Shown here one piece after another: positions 6,574 to 16,382 of a stretch of 36,222 bases of DNA (the first letter of the stretch is position 1; each line of letters begins with the position of its first letter). Below the pieces are notes generated by a model. The model saw nothing but the letters and a program-made list of their open reading frames with translations, had not been told where the DNA came from and did no database searches. The stretch is from positions 1-36,222 of the forward strand of contig JADGBE010000029.1 of NCBI GenBank assembly GCA_015231615.1, in the 5' to 3' direction. A program made the position numbers and the translations under genes. The DNA is from Desulfamplus sp. Its GTDB lineage: Bacteria > Desulfobacterota > Desulfobacteria > Desulfobacterales > Desulfobacteraceae.

Positions 6574-9492
6574 TCAGGTTCTGTAAACATGAGGTTGATT
6601 TGACTTTGAAGCAAGAGAGTCTATCCTCATCTCATAGAATGGATTAGATGGGTCTTTATTATTTACTGTCTGATAAATTTTAGAGTTTCTGATATTGTTA
6701 TTTAAAATAATAGAAGATTCACTACATGTAATTTGAGTTCGTGCAAAGATTGTCCCCTGAACATAAATACCAACCCCCTCTTTACGAGCCTCATTTTTTT
6801 CAGTCTCATACCACTTTTCAAATCTCTCTTTCTCGTTTAACAATATTTGCATCTGCTGTTCCACATCTTTTATTTTAACCTTAATTTCAATTACTTTATT
6901 TTGAGTAGTATCATGTTCATCAAAGAGCTTATTTATTGTTTCATCCATTTGTAATATTTTGTTGTCAACACCAGACAAAGATTTGGTAAGCTGTTGTTTT
7001 AGATTATCGTTTGTAGCAGATTTATTTAATACGGTTTTACTTTCATAAATATGTAGCTGTTTAAGAATATTCTTTTTCTCTATAGCAAGCTGCTCTTGAA
7101 CCTTTGATGCTTCTGACAGATTTGTCAATTGTCTCCAATTTTCTTGCTCATACTGAGCTTTAAAAGCCTCAAGTTTTACAAGAATCTCTCTTTGATGGTC
7201 AATTTTCTCATTAAATGATTTTATTATATCAAGTGCATGCTCATCGGAATTTGGAAAAAGATGGCATGGAGTTGAAACATCGTTGCCAATATTCATAGCA
7301 AAAATCCCTTTTGCTGCGTGAATTGTAGTTGCTATAATTCTACCTTTTGGCAATATAACTTTACCACTTGTGGTAATTGTGGAGTCAATAATCTCTTTCT
7401 GGACAATAACATCACCACGGGCAATAATGGTGCTATTTTTAATAATTTGAGCAGCTAATTGCCCACCTGTCTTAACTTTTGAGCTATTAATACTGTTTTT
7501 AACTAAAAGAGTATTGAAAATATTAACATCACCCTCTTCAATATCGCTAACTGTCAAGTTGTTGGCAGTTACACTAAAGCCCTGCAATATAGTTCCATTA
7601 ACAGTAACATCTCCGCTAAATTTTATATTGCCAGTTTTAAAATCTACATCTCCCTTAATAACTATCTCAGGTAAAACAGTTATTTTACCTCCAAGTGAGA
7701 GGTCTGGTCGTCCATTAGCTGTGGCAATCACTTTTAAACCATCTTTAGATATTTCAGCCCCTTTTCCGCAATCAAGCATTATATCAAGTGGAGTTGATGC
7801 TGCTATTTCATATCCTTTAACATTTATGCCGTTGATTGCTGGTATAAGAGGGATTTTTTCAGCCAAGATAGTCCCTTGTGTGATGTTCACCATCTCACCC
7901 CTCTCTCTATAGTCAAATTTTCCAGATTCAAGCTCTTTTCCAAAATCAGCACTGTGATCTTTAAAAAAAAATCTAACCATTGCATTTCGACCTTCCTTTA
8001 CAGGCTTGCCTTTTGCAATTAAAAATGATTTTTTTTCTCTATCACTACCTTTTAGGAATAGCTCAATTGCAACATCATCAGCAAGACCATAAACTATCTG
8101 ATATTTAGCAAGAAGAGTCTTTAATTTATCTACCACCATATCTTTAGGAATATCGCCTATAATCTCTATTGTTGCTTCAAGTTCATCATCACTGACTGTT
8201 AATTGAAAGGGGCTATTTTCACAAGTAGTTATTATCTTATTATTATTGGTATTGGTTGTGGTTGTGGTGGAAGGATTTGTTTGATTCTCGAACTTTTGCG
8301 GACTAATTAGGCTCTTTTGATCTGCTATAAATTTTGCATGTTCTTGGGATATTACAGAACGTTCAATTAAAATATCTTTAATCAACTTCACTTCAAATGT
8401 TTTTGTAAAATGGATAAGCTGCTCTTCTAAACCCTTTAATACTTCTGCTTCAGTAGCAAAATTCTTATTAATGACAGATTTACAAAATATTTTATCAAAG
8501 GCACGCTGTCTGAAAAAATTTTTCTTTTTCTTATTTAGTATTAATTTATCGCTTATCTGATTTGTACCACTTTGATGTTCAACATTTCCACTATCATCAG
8601 AAGTTAGCTCTTCTTTCTCTAAATATGTCATATCAATTATGATGGAATCTTTTTGATCTTCGGTCAGTATCTTCTCTGCAACAAGAATATCCCCAAGAAG
8701 ACGGCAAACAGAAGTGTTAGCGAACTCTTCTGACTGAGTTGCAAGAGCTTTTGCAATATCAAGAGCTTTTACTCCATAATCTTTTACTGCAATAGCCCCA
8801 AAAGATTTACCAAGTTTTCTACGAGTCGCTGCAACAAGTTTACCTATCTCATCTGATGAGATAAATCCCTTTTCAGATAGTATGTTCTCAAGTGCAACTT
8901 GTCTGCCTGCTTGGCGTTCAACCTGCATTGCAGTCATTGAGGCTTCCAACTGCTCTTGATTAATAAAACCGTGATACAACGCCATTCTTCCAAGCGATTT
9001 ATCTTTACTGCGTTGATTAAATTCTCTTATCTCCTTTTCTATTATGTTAAGCTCGCGTGATTCAGAGAGTGTATTAACATCTGAACGGACAACTTTTATT
9101 AGCTTTTCAGGATATTGATACGCTTGGCTAATCATAATAAGGAGTTCGTTATTGTTCCATGGTTTGGTTATATACCTATGAACAATCCCCTTTTTCATTG
9201 CATTTTCTATATTATGTGTATCAGTATAGCCTGTTAGAATAAATCTTATTGTGTCAGGTAGTATCTCAACCGTTTGCTTTAAAAACTCAACTCCTGTCAT
9301 GTGTGGCATGCGTTGATCTGATATAATCAAGAAAATTTCATCGTAATCTTTTCTGTTTTTTATAAGCTCAAGGGCAGCAGGTCCGTTTGGCGATGAGAGA
9401 ATATTATAAGGTTCTGGCAATAAAAGTCTCTTTAATGCTTTTATGATGGACTCTTGATCATCAACTATTAATATTGTCTTTTTATCTGCCAT
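6574..9492 (-). CDS. Receiver - helical repeat - DUF342 (FapA-like) protein, copy 2
   Basis: This 972-residue protein is a paralogue of the gene at 3147-6434, similar over its whole length. The receiver covers residues 5-130, with D11/D12, phospho-acceptor D59, T87 and K110. Repeats of the LG-x-x-L...G-x-I-x-x-x-x-L type occupy roughly 166-190, 200-225, 230-257 and 265-286, with two more after a basic segment around 330-385. The DUF342 domain begins near 450 (VVDKLKTLLAKYQIVYGL), followed by a beta-helix-like region and a coiled coil of about 100 residues. A short Thr/Asn-rich linker (around 405-420) separates the parts. The ribosome binding site is AGGAG upstream of the ATG. It lies 82 bases after the glpA-like gene. 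The ends of both paralogues share the closing PHVYRT, so the duplication covers the entire gene. The output mechanism is unknown. Confidence 0.85.
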   Translation of the reverse strand: MADKKTILIVDDQESIIKALKRLLLPEPYNILSSPNGPAALELIKNRKDYDEIFLIISDQRMPHMTGVEFLKQTVEILPDTIRFILTGYTDTHNIENAMKKGIVHRYITKPWNNNELLIMISQAYQYPEKLIKVVRSDVNTLSESRELNIIEKEIREFNQRSKDKSLGRMALYHGFINQEQLEASMTAMQVERQAGRQVALENILSEKGFISSDEIGKLVAATRRKLGKSFGAIAVKDYGVKALDIAKALATQSEEFANTSVCRLLGDILVAEKILTEDQKDSIIIDMTYLEKEELTSDDSGNVEHQSGTNQISDKLILNKKKKNFFRQRAFDKIFCKSVINKNFATEAEVLKGLEEQLIHFTKTFEVKLIKDILIERSVISQEHAKFIADQKSLISPQKFENQTNPSTTTTTNTNNNKIITTCENSPFQLTVSDDELEATIEIIGDIPKDMVVDKLKTLLAKYQIVYGLADDVAIELFLKGSDREKKSFLIAKGKPVKEGRNAMVRFFFKDHSADFGKELESGKFDYRERGEMVNITQGTILAEKIPLIPAINGINVKGYEIAASTPLDIMLDCGKGAEISKDGLKVIATANGRPDLSLGGKITVLPEIVIKGDVDFKTGNIKFSGDVTVNGTILQGFSVTANNLTVSDIEEGDVNIFNTLLVKNSINSSKVKTGGQLAAQIIKNSTIIARGDVIVQKEIIDSTITTSGKVILPKGRIIATTIHAAKGIFAMNIGNDVSTPCHLFPNSDEHALDIIKSFNEKIDHQREILVKLEAFKAQYEQENWRQLTNLSEASKVQEQLAIEKKNILKQLHIYESKTVLNKSATNDNLKQQLTKSLSGVDNKILQMDETINKLFDEHDTTQNKVIEIKVKIKDVEQQMQILLNEKERFEKWYETEKNEARKEGVGIYVQGTIFARTQITCSESSIILNNNIRNSKIYQTVNNKDPSNPFYEMRIDSLASKSNQPHVYRT

Positions 9493-9574
9493 TTTATCTA
9501 TTCTCCTCTATCTTAGAGTTGGCTAAAAAACTTTGAAATTTATCAATTCAATTTTAAAAATTAGAACATTGGGT

Positions 9575-11140
9575 CTAATTTGCAAGCTCAAGATCAAAAA
9601 AGCCGCTGTGCATAGCCTCTGTAAGCTCTGCTTGAATAAGCTGATCTCCCCAGAAAATGGGTCTTTGCCCTTTCCAGCGTTCATTTAAAAATGATTTAAT
9701 ATCTGCAATCCCATTCTCTCCTGTTAAGACCTCTTTATCATACATGTGGGCAAGGACTCTGACACTGCAAAAACCACCTTGACATGGACCCTTACCAAGC
9801 CTGCTTCTCTTTCCAATATTAAGTAAATTTGGAATCTCATTACCTTTTTTAAGTGCAGCAGCAACATCATCAATTGTCTTTTCAGAGATCATTTCACACT
9901 CACATAAAATCTTATCCTTTGCATTATCTGGCTTATGTATCCACCTTTTTGGAGCAATACCCGGCTCTGTCCATTTACCCTCCATAGATGAAGGAAGAGG
10001 TTTGGTTCGGGTCAGGCATGGATTTTTATTGCCAATTCTCTCACATACCATATCTGCTGTCTTTTCAGCCATTAGTCTGTAAGTTGTAAGTTTTCCGCCT
10101 GTGATTGTGATAAAATTATCAAGTCCATCACTCTCATGTCCAAGAAGTGTGTAATTTCTACTTACATCTCTATCATCTAACCCGCAGCCTCCAAGACTTA
10201 CAAGAGGTCTAACGCCTGAATAAGCTCTGATATACCTTATATTCTCAAGAGCTGGCACCATCTTTGCCCCTTGTTCAACAATAAGGTCAGTTTCGCCAAC
10301 CGTAGGTATTATTTTATCAGGATCGTCAACTCTTACTGATGTTGTGCCAATTATTGAGACAGTTCCACCCGGAACAAGAATATCCGCGTTTGAAGGGGGT
10401 CTCAGCCGATTGATTACACTATTTGAGATCCTATTTTGAGTTACAAGAAGTGTTCCCATTGAATAGACAATATTTATGCACGCCCCGGCCATATTAGCCA
10501 CAATTCCTGCCCACGCACCAGAAGCATTTACAACTATCTGTGGGTCAACATAAAAGTTTTCACCTGAACGGGTATTTTTAAGATGCACCCTTACTATTTT
10601 ATGGTTTGTAATCTCAAATTTTACTGCCTTTGTGTAACAAAAAAGTGTTGATCCAAGGGCTTTTGCCTCTGCAATATTTTCAAGAGAGAGCATAAAAGGA
10701 TCAATTGCCGCATCTTCAACTTCACAAGCTGCTATTATTTTATCTGATAGCTCTGGCTCTCTTTCAAGAGCCTCTTGTGTTGATATTGGTTTGCAATAAA
10801 GACCACTTTTTGCACAAAGTTCTGGAAACTCTGCTATATATTTATCATCATCACCTTCAACTGCAATAAAGAGTCCCCCGCAATCATCAATACATTGATG
10901 GGCGGTTTTCTTTAAAATTTTACCCTCTTCCATACATTCAACCGCACTTTCAACATCATTTGCGACATATCTTGCCCCGCTATGCAATAATCCATGGTTC
11001 CCGCCAGACGCACCAGCGTTAATATCGCCTTTTTCCACAAGAATTGATCTTATTCCACGCAAAGCTAAATCTCTTGCAACACCTGTTCCTGTTGCCCCCC
11101 CACCTATTATTAAAACTTCTGTCTCCAAAATATTTTCCAT
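9575..11140 (-). CDS. glpA: Anaerobic glycerol-3-phosphate dehydrogenase subunit A-like flavoprotein
   Basis: This is a 521-residue FAD-dependent oxidoreductase. The N-terminal dinucleotide-binding motif GGGATGTGVARDLALRG is at about residues 13-29. A DAO-type flavoprotein core follows, and the C-terminus has a BFD-like [2Fe-2S] segment with C-E-C and GPCQGGFC. This arrangement is that of E. coli GlpA (about 540 residues), which oxidises sn-glycerol-3-phosphate to dihydroxyacetone phosphate and passes electrons to GlpB/GlpC and quinone. No glpB or glpC lies downstream: the next gene is a receiver-DUF342 protein. Thirty bases upstream ends a giant membrane protein, probably in the same transcript. 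An AGGAG lies further than usual from the ATG. A related FAD oxidoreductase with a different substrate is possible. Confidence 0.8.
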   Translation of the reverse strand: MENILETEVLIIGGGATGTGVARDLALRGIRSILVEKGDINAGASGGNHGLLHSGARYVANDVESAVECMEEGKILKKTAHQCIDDCGGLFIAVEGDDDKYIAEFPELCAKSGLYCKPISTQEALEREPELSDKIIAACEVEDAAIDPFMLSLENIAEAKALGSTLFCYTKAVKFEITNHKIVRVHLKNTRSGENFYVDPQIVVNASGAWAGIVANMAGACINIVYSMGTLLVTQNRISNSVINRLRPPSNADILVPGGTVSIIGTTSVRVDDPDKIIPTVGETDLIVEQGAKMVPALENIRYIRAYSGVRPLVSLGGCGLDDRDVSRNYTLLGHESDGLDNFITITGGKLTTYRLMAEKTADMVCERIGNKNPCLTRTKPLPSSMEGKWTEPGIAPKRWIHKPDNAKDKILCECEMISEKTIDDVAAALKKGNEIPNLLNIGKRSRLGKGPCQGGFCSVRVLAHMYDKEVLTGENGIADIKSFLNERWKGQRPIFWGDQLIQAELTEAMHSGFFDLELAN

Positions 11141-11170
11141 AGTGAGTCGCCTTAATTCTCCTTGAAGTTA

Positions 11171-14100
11171 TTATGATTTACCAAACTTAAAGATATTTTT
11201 AATGCTAAAAATATTTCTTGTTTTTTGTAACTGATTATCTTTATCTGAGATCAAAGATTCAGATTGTGCAGTAGTATTTGAATTAACCGCATCATCATGT
11301 TTAGAATGTGCTGCCCACAAAATGGGTTCTGAGAAGTTACGCCAACCCCATTTAAGTATTGAAAGCAGCCAAAAAGATAGCCATAACGCCCATGCAAGCA
11401 TTGCAACTCTGTAGGCAAACATTGGAAGCGAAAATAGCCACGCAACAGGTAAGGTGTTATCACTTATATCCTGATACCAACGGAGAAAATTTCCTGACGA
11501 GCCATTGCCTACTATATTCATTGATGGATGACCAAGAAGCCCTTGAGATATTGCCATCAAAAGGCAGAGCATTGAGAAGAATGTCAAACCAGCAATACCT
11601 AATTGCATAATATTAAATTTAGTTGGACTTAACCCTTCTCTCCATTTTTTTCTCATATCTAAAACAATTAACCACGCTGCAACAAACAGAGACCCGATGA
11701 CATTACTCATTGACATACCAATTCCAAGCAAAAACCACTGATAAAACTTTAATGGAGTAAGGTTTGTCATTGCAAGACCGATTGAGACAAGCAGAACCAC
11801 AATAATCTTTGACCAAAATAGAACTGCTGGTCCCATAAGCTGTTCACCACCAACAAAAAGTGTCCATCTGTCAGAAGAGATATGCAGATCAACAGCACTA
11901 TTCACACTTGATATGCCAAGATCAATTTTTGGTGTCCGATAGAGTGTGGTAATACCAATCTCCTCTTTCCAGATAAGTTCAATGTTTTGAACTCCCGGGG
12001 TAATGGGTAAAATAACTTTTTGCCCCTCTTGACGGATAATCTGAACAGCACGATTAATCTTCACCTCCTGAAGTTGGGCTTTTTCTGGAATTGTGATTGC
12101 GTGTTGACCTCCCTGACTGCTCTTTATTGAAAGTAATAGAGTTGAGCTTGTAGTTCTTTGACCCGGGCGAAGCTCAAGAGTGCTTTTCTCAATCGTCATG
12201 GTCTGTCCGCCAATGCCTTTGGGTCTGGATATTTTTAATATAACCTCTTCACCGGGCAGAGGGTGCCATGTTGGGTACCATCTTTGATTATTTTGGTGTA
12301 AAATCACGGGGATACCCTCTGTCTCAACATGAAATATAGGGCTTGCATCTAATCTCCAGATTTCTGTCCATTCAAGATTTTGAGATTGTTCACTCTTATT
12401 CAAAGTCTCTTTAGATAGAGCATGATAAAGCCTCAAAGTTTCAGATATTTCTAAAAAAGATTCAAAGGAGATAGTGCTTTGCTCAGAATTTAAAGTAACT
12501 TCAACCATGCCATTTTTAACTCTAACGCCTTCTGTGATAACTGACTCACCTTCCAAAAGTGGAAGTTTAATCACAATTGCAGAGCCTGTTGGAGTTAAAC
12601 GTCTAACAGTTGTCTCAACTTTCCAATCAAGACCAAGAAGAATAGTTTTTTCAACAAGTGTAAATGGTGGTAAAAGACCTGTTTCAAGCAACTCTTGCTC
12701 TGATTCGTCTGAGTCGCTTTCTTCTTCCGTATCTATTAATTTGCCTTCTACTGTTTTTCTAACCCCTTCTTCTGTCTCTATCGATCTGCCTTCTCCTGCT
12801 TCTCTCTCATCTTCTTTTCCTGATTTTCCCGCCTTATCTATTGATTTTCGCACTAAACGCTTAAATTGAAGCTGGTCATCAAGAGTGCCATCTGGCTGAA
12901 TACCTTGAACCTCCCAACCATTTGCATCAATAACTTTTCCTGAATGAGGTTTTATATTAAGAGGAAGTTGGAAGCTATTTGGGTTGCCAATCTTGCCTAA
13001 AACCGTAACTCTATGTTTTCCCGCTGGAATCATAATCCATAAAATTTGATCAAGGCGAAATAGAGCCTGAGCTTGAGAGTATTTAGCGTTAGAGTTTAGC
13101 CCATCTATCATTGCCTGTTCAGGTAGCCAGTGTTTGGCATGACCCGGCAGAGGAATTACTGTATCAACTGCGGCATCGACATTAAGGTTAATCTCAAGAT
13201 ATGCAGATTTCTTAGATTTTTCGGAGTTGCTTAGTTGCTCATGCTCTTTGGGATATTCAGATTTTCTAAACTGTTCAGCTTTTTTAAGCTGTTCGTTATT
13301 TTGATTTAGTCCGAATTTAATTGATATTTCCATCTGAGAAATATCAGCACAGTTTGGAAAGCATTTATCTTTTTCTAAAAGCCGATTTTGAAGCTCTGCC
13401 AATATCTCAGGTGATGGAATTTCAGAAGCATTTGTCAAGCACGGATTTAGAAGTGTAAATGCAAATGTCATTGTAAATATTAATATTGCTACTCCAGAAA
13501 AAGATGTTTTAAACTTACCGCCTAAATAACCAGCTTTTCTAAACATTCCAATAGTTAGCAAGATTATAAGAGCAACTCTTAAGAGTGATAAAATCAAGTT
13601 TATGGTAGGACCAATAAGGAGAAACGAGATACTCTGTTTATCCTCAACAGGTCCTGACCAACTAAAATTAATAGTCTTAAATGGCTGCCAAAGAGGAAGT
13701 CCCGGACCTGTTTGAGTCAAAGATTTTGGATCATACTGCATAACTTTTGCCCTCTGCTTTCCTGCTTGACCATAAATTTCGTTATCATACTTAGATTCTA
13801 ATGAGCCTTCTAAAGCCTCTTTCTCAGATTTAAAATAGGACAGCGGACCTCTTGCTTTTCTTGGCATATCCATCAATTGACCTTTTGCTTTATATTGGTA
13901 TGATTGACCTGACTGGTTTGGTTGGTTTGAAATGTTTTCCTCTATCAAAGATTCTGGTAACGGTGCTTCTGGGGCAGATTGAGTTTGAACTTCTTGTAAA
14001 GCCTTATCCATATTCATCTGGGCCATATCTGACTCTTGTGGGCTAAAACCTGACCCCCCCGTCATTCTTGATAAATTTTGATTTTTGATAGCATCGTTCA

Positions 14101-16159
14101 TTGAAATCCAGCGATTTTCCAACTGTGGATAGATACCAATTCTCAATGATTGGATAGCATAAGATATTGAAATAAGAAGAAGAACCATAGCAATAACAAA
14201 CTGATATAACTTCACTATTCTTCTTAATCTGCCTGAGTTTTTAGCTGTTAAGTCAAGAAGAACAAATCCTAAAAGTAGAAAAAGCCAGATATAACGTGGT
14301 GCCGCATTTTCATGGTAGAGAAGAACCATAGTTATAAAACCAACAGATGCAAGCGGAATAGAAAAGAGTTTTGCTGTGGCAATTGTGAAGATTAAAACTA
14401 TGAAAATATCAAGAAGAGACCACTGTTTAACCCATGTTCCCTGAATATTGTCTATTCCATTTGCTGATATAAGTTTCCAGCCCGGTGGAAGATTGAGTGC
14501 GCCTGTAACCTTCTGAAAAGGGTGAAGCCAACCAGTTGCTGGAATGTTGTAAATAGAGCCTTCAACTTTGCTATCTGCAATTAAATTCAGATTTCCCCGT
14601 CTTAGCTCAACTCCAGCATTTTTAGGTTGGTCAACTCCAGCATTTTTAGGTTGGTCAACTCCAGCATTTTTAGGTTGGTCAACCCCAACATTTTCCGATA
14701 CTTTAACTTTAGATTTTGTTGGTGCTTCAGCTCCAACATTTTTTGACTCCTTAGGCTCAGAATTTTTTGTTGAGTCCATTGTTGTTATTAACTGCTCAAC
14801 TTCATCAACCATAACCTTTCCGGGTAACATCAAAGGGTCAATCTCAAGACGCCAACCACTATTTTTGTTTCCAGTAATCGTATCTTGGACAGTATATCCT
14901 GTGCCATCAAATGAGAGCCACAATATGCGATGCAAGTTGAGTTGATCTGGCGGTGGCACAGGGTCTCCACGCTTTATCTCTTTAAATTGAATGGTCTCTT
15001 TTGGAAGCATCATGTACGCAGGATAAGATTTCCACTCTTCAGGCAAAGATGTCATTCTTGGATCAATTGCTGGAACCCCTGATATTTCAACAACACGCAA
15101 ATCAGAACGCCGAACAACAGACCATATCTCCTGCTTTGACCAATAGCCATCGTCAGGTGGTAGAAAAGTAAGAGAACTAATTTGACCAATATGCCTCAAA
15201 GTTAGAGTTAAACTATGTCTTCCCGGTTTTAGCTGTATCCTTATTGTTCCGTCAGATTCTAATTTTGAAGGTAGCTGTGTGGTTAAATTCATTGAAATAA
15301 ACTCATTTGGTGAGTAGAGTGGTCCAAGTTTCACTTCTCTTCCAACACCCGCAACATCAAGTGTGGCGTATAGCGTCATTTGAGAGGGGATTCCATCATC
15401 AATGAGTCTAAAACTCTCAACTTTTAGCCTGTTCTCCTCTTTTTGCTCCACGTTTGATCTTTTTAACCATAATCTGCCCAAATCATCTAAATTTGGAAAT
15501 TCAATCTCTTTATTATCCATATTAAGAGTTACAAGCCCAGATTGTGGTGGAATCTGTATATATTCAGGCTGTTTCTGCCAGATAAATCTACCTGTAACCT
15601 TGTATTTGCCTTTAGACAGTTTTACTGACGGAACTATATTGCCATAAGGGTCGCCTTTTTGAATTACCAAGGCAGGAAGAGGATTTGATGTATCACCACT
15701 ATTTAACGTAGTATCTTGTTCCGTAATATTATCTTGGTTTGCAATATCATATCGCTTTAATATAACTTCTTGATTAGCAAGAGTATCTCTCTTTACCATA
15801 ACGTTTTGATTAGCCATAATATCTCGCTTAACCATAACATCATATACCCAATTTGAGCTATTGCCCGGAAGATGAATATATGACTCATGGTATATTTGCC
15901 ACTCTTGGATAAACTCACCACCTTTACTGTTGAGATTAAGAGTAATTGAGGTTGGAAATGCACATTCAAGAGCTTGTGAGTCATTAAAGTGTGGAATACA
16001 CTGAAGCTCGCTTTCCTTGTTGTGTAACACCCAACCTTTCCAAGGTTTAAGGTTATCTGGAATGTAATCAGGTAGTTCAGAGGCTGAACAGATACGGCAT
16101 GAAATCATAATAGATATAATTACGATTTTCATAATATCTAAGGAATAGCACTTGTTCAT
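11171..16159 (-). CDS. Giant exported/membrane protein of unknown function
   Basis: This 1662-residue protein belongs to no family I recognise. An N-terminal signal-like segment is seen at residues 10-27. A first large, beta-rich extracytoplasmic part runs to about 570. A membrane cluster lies at about 575-680 and another at 840-906. After the latter comes NPCLTNASEIP, which looks like a second export/cleavage-type junction, and then a second large beta-rich part to about 1440. Four or more C-terminal membrane helices follow (1443-1610) with a polar tail. Low-complexity and tandem repeats occur at 108-143 and about 487-518, and a charged E/D/K-rich stretch around 1100-1160. The first and second halves both start with a cysteine-containing exported region and end in membrane helices, suggesting internal duplication or fusion. 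An AGGAG precedes the ATG. It is the first gene of the minus-strand block and lies 30 bases before glpA. Confidence 0.75.
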   Translation of the reverse strand: MNKCYSLDIMKIVIISIMISCRICSASELPDYIPDNLKPWKGWVLHNKESELQCIPHFNDSQALECAFPTSITLNLNSKGGEFIQEWQIYHESYIHLPGNSSNWVYDVMVKRDIMANQNVMVKRDTLANQEVILKRYDIANQDNITEQDTTLNSGDTSNPLPALVIQKGDPYGNIVPSVKLSKGKYKVTGRFIWQKQPEYIQIPPQSGLVTLNMDNKEIEFPNLDDLGRLWLKRSNVEQKEENRLKVESFRLIDDGIPSQMTLYATLDVAGVGREVKLGPLYSPNEFISMNLTTQLPSKLESDGTIRIQLKPGRHSLTLTLRHIGQISSLTFLPPDDGYWSKQEIWSVVRRSDLRVVEISGVPAIDPRMTSLPEEWKSYPAYMMLPKETIQFKEIKRGDPVPPPDQLNLHRILWLSFDGTGYTVQDTITGNKNSGWRLEIDPLMLPGKVMVDEVEQLITTMDSTKNSEPKESKNVGAEAPTKSKVKVSENVGVDQPKNAGVDQPKNAGVDQPKNAGVELRRGNLNLIADSKVEGSIYNIPATGWLHPFQKVTGALNLPPGWKLISANGIDNIQGTWVKQWSLLDIFIVLIFTIATAKLFSIPLASVGFITMVLLYHENAAPRYIWLFLLLGFVLLDLTAKNSGRLRRIVKLYQFVIAMVLLLISISYAIQSLRIGIYPQLENRWISMNDAIKNQNLSRMTGGSGFSPQESDMAQMNMDKALQEVQTQSAPEAPLPESLIEENISNQPNQSGQSYQYKAKGQLMDMPRKARGPLSYFKSEKEALEGSLESKYDNEIYGQAGKQRAKVMQYDPKSLTQTGPGLPLWQPFKTINFSWSGPVEDKQSISFLLIGPTINLILSLLRVALIILLTIGMFRKAGYLGGKFKTSFSGVAILIFTMTFAFTLLNPCLTNASEIPSPEILAELQNRLLEKDKCFPNCADISQMEISIKFGLNQNNEQLKKAEQFRKSEYPKEHEQLSNSEKSKKSAYLEINLNVDAAVDTVIPLPGHAKHWLPEQAMIDGLNSNAKYSQAQALFRLDQILWIMIPAGKHRVTVLGKIGNPNSFQLPLNIKPHSGKVIDANGWEVQGIQPDGTLDDQLQFKRLVRKSIDKAGKSGKEDEREAGEGRSIETEEGVRKTVEGKLIDTEEESDSDESEQELLETGLLPPFTLVEKTILLGLDWKVETTVRRLTPTGSAIVIKLPLLEGESVITEGVRVKNGMVEVTLNSEQSTISFESFLEISETLRLYHALSKETLNKSEQSQNLEWTEIWRLDASPIFHVETEGIPVILHQNNQRWYPTWHPLPGEEVILKISRPKGIGGQTMTIEKSTLELRPGQRTTSSTLLLSIKSSQGGQHAITIPEKAQLQEVKINRAVQIIRQEGQKVILPITPGVQNIELIWKEEIGITTLYRTPKIDLGISSVNSAVDLHISSDRWTLFVGGEQLMGPAVLFWSKIIVVLLVSIGLAMTNLTPLKFYQWFLLGIGMSMSNVIGSLFVAAWLIVLDMRKKWREGLSPTKFNIMQLGIAGLTFFSMLCLLMAISQGLLGHPSMNIVGNGSSGNFLRWYQDISDNTLPVAWLFSLPMFAYRVAMLAWALWLSFWLLSILKWGWRNFSEPILWAAHSKHDDAVNSNTTAQSESLISDKDNQLQKTRNIFSIKNIFKFGKS
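14607..14702 (-). repeat. 24-bp tandem repeat, three perfect copies plus one degenerate
   Basis: Three identical 24-bp units (14607-14630, 14631-14654, 14655-14678) and a diverged fourth encode the eight-residue unit NAGVDQPK in the giant membrane protein. They sit in a linker just before the first membrane cluster. Identity of the copies at the DNA level points to recent slippage or unequal crossing-over. Confidence 0.9.
15731..15838 (-). repeat. 36-bp tandem repeat, three diverged copies
   Basis: Three 36-bp units (15731-15766, 15767-15802, 15803-15838) encode the twelve-residue pattern V-M/I-V/L-K-R-x-x-x-A-N-Q-x in residues 108-143 of the giant membrane protein. The copies have diverged, so this expansion is older than the 24-bp one in the same gene. 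Confidence 0.8.
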
Positions 16160-16218
16160 CTTTTTTCTCCTTGTAAAGTGAGCAATTGGTTAACTTAGCT
16201 TTATTGACAAATGTATAT

Positions 16219-16247
16219 AAGATACTTCTGAATTTTCTCAATATCAA
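16219..16247 (-). promoter_or_regulatory. Candidate promoter of the giant membrane protein block
   Basis: On the minus strand TTGATA (16247-16242) is separated by 17 bases from TATCTT (16224-16219), a plausible sigma-70 arrangement about 60 bases before the start codon. The -10 match is only 4 of 6, so this is tentative. Confidence 0.35.
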
Positions 16248-16382
16248 GAAAATAGTTCTTAGAGCCTAATTATCGATACTCTTTGTTAAGAAAAAAAGCA
16301 TGGATAAACGATAAAATTTTGATAAACAACCAAATAAAGAGTATTATATAACTGTTTTGTCCAAGGATTTAGTTACATGGTT

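Noticed and set aside
14607-14702. CRISPR-like array
   Set aside because: The units are contiguous with no spacers, keep the reading frame, and lie inside a long gene, so this is a coding minisatellite.
14568-14945. 125-codon plus-strand frame with STPAFLGW repeats
   Set aside because: It is antisense to the 24-bp tandem repeat inside the giant membrane protein gene.
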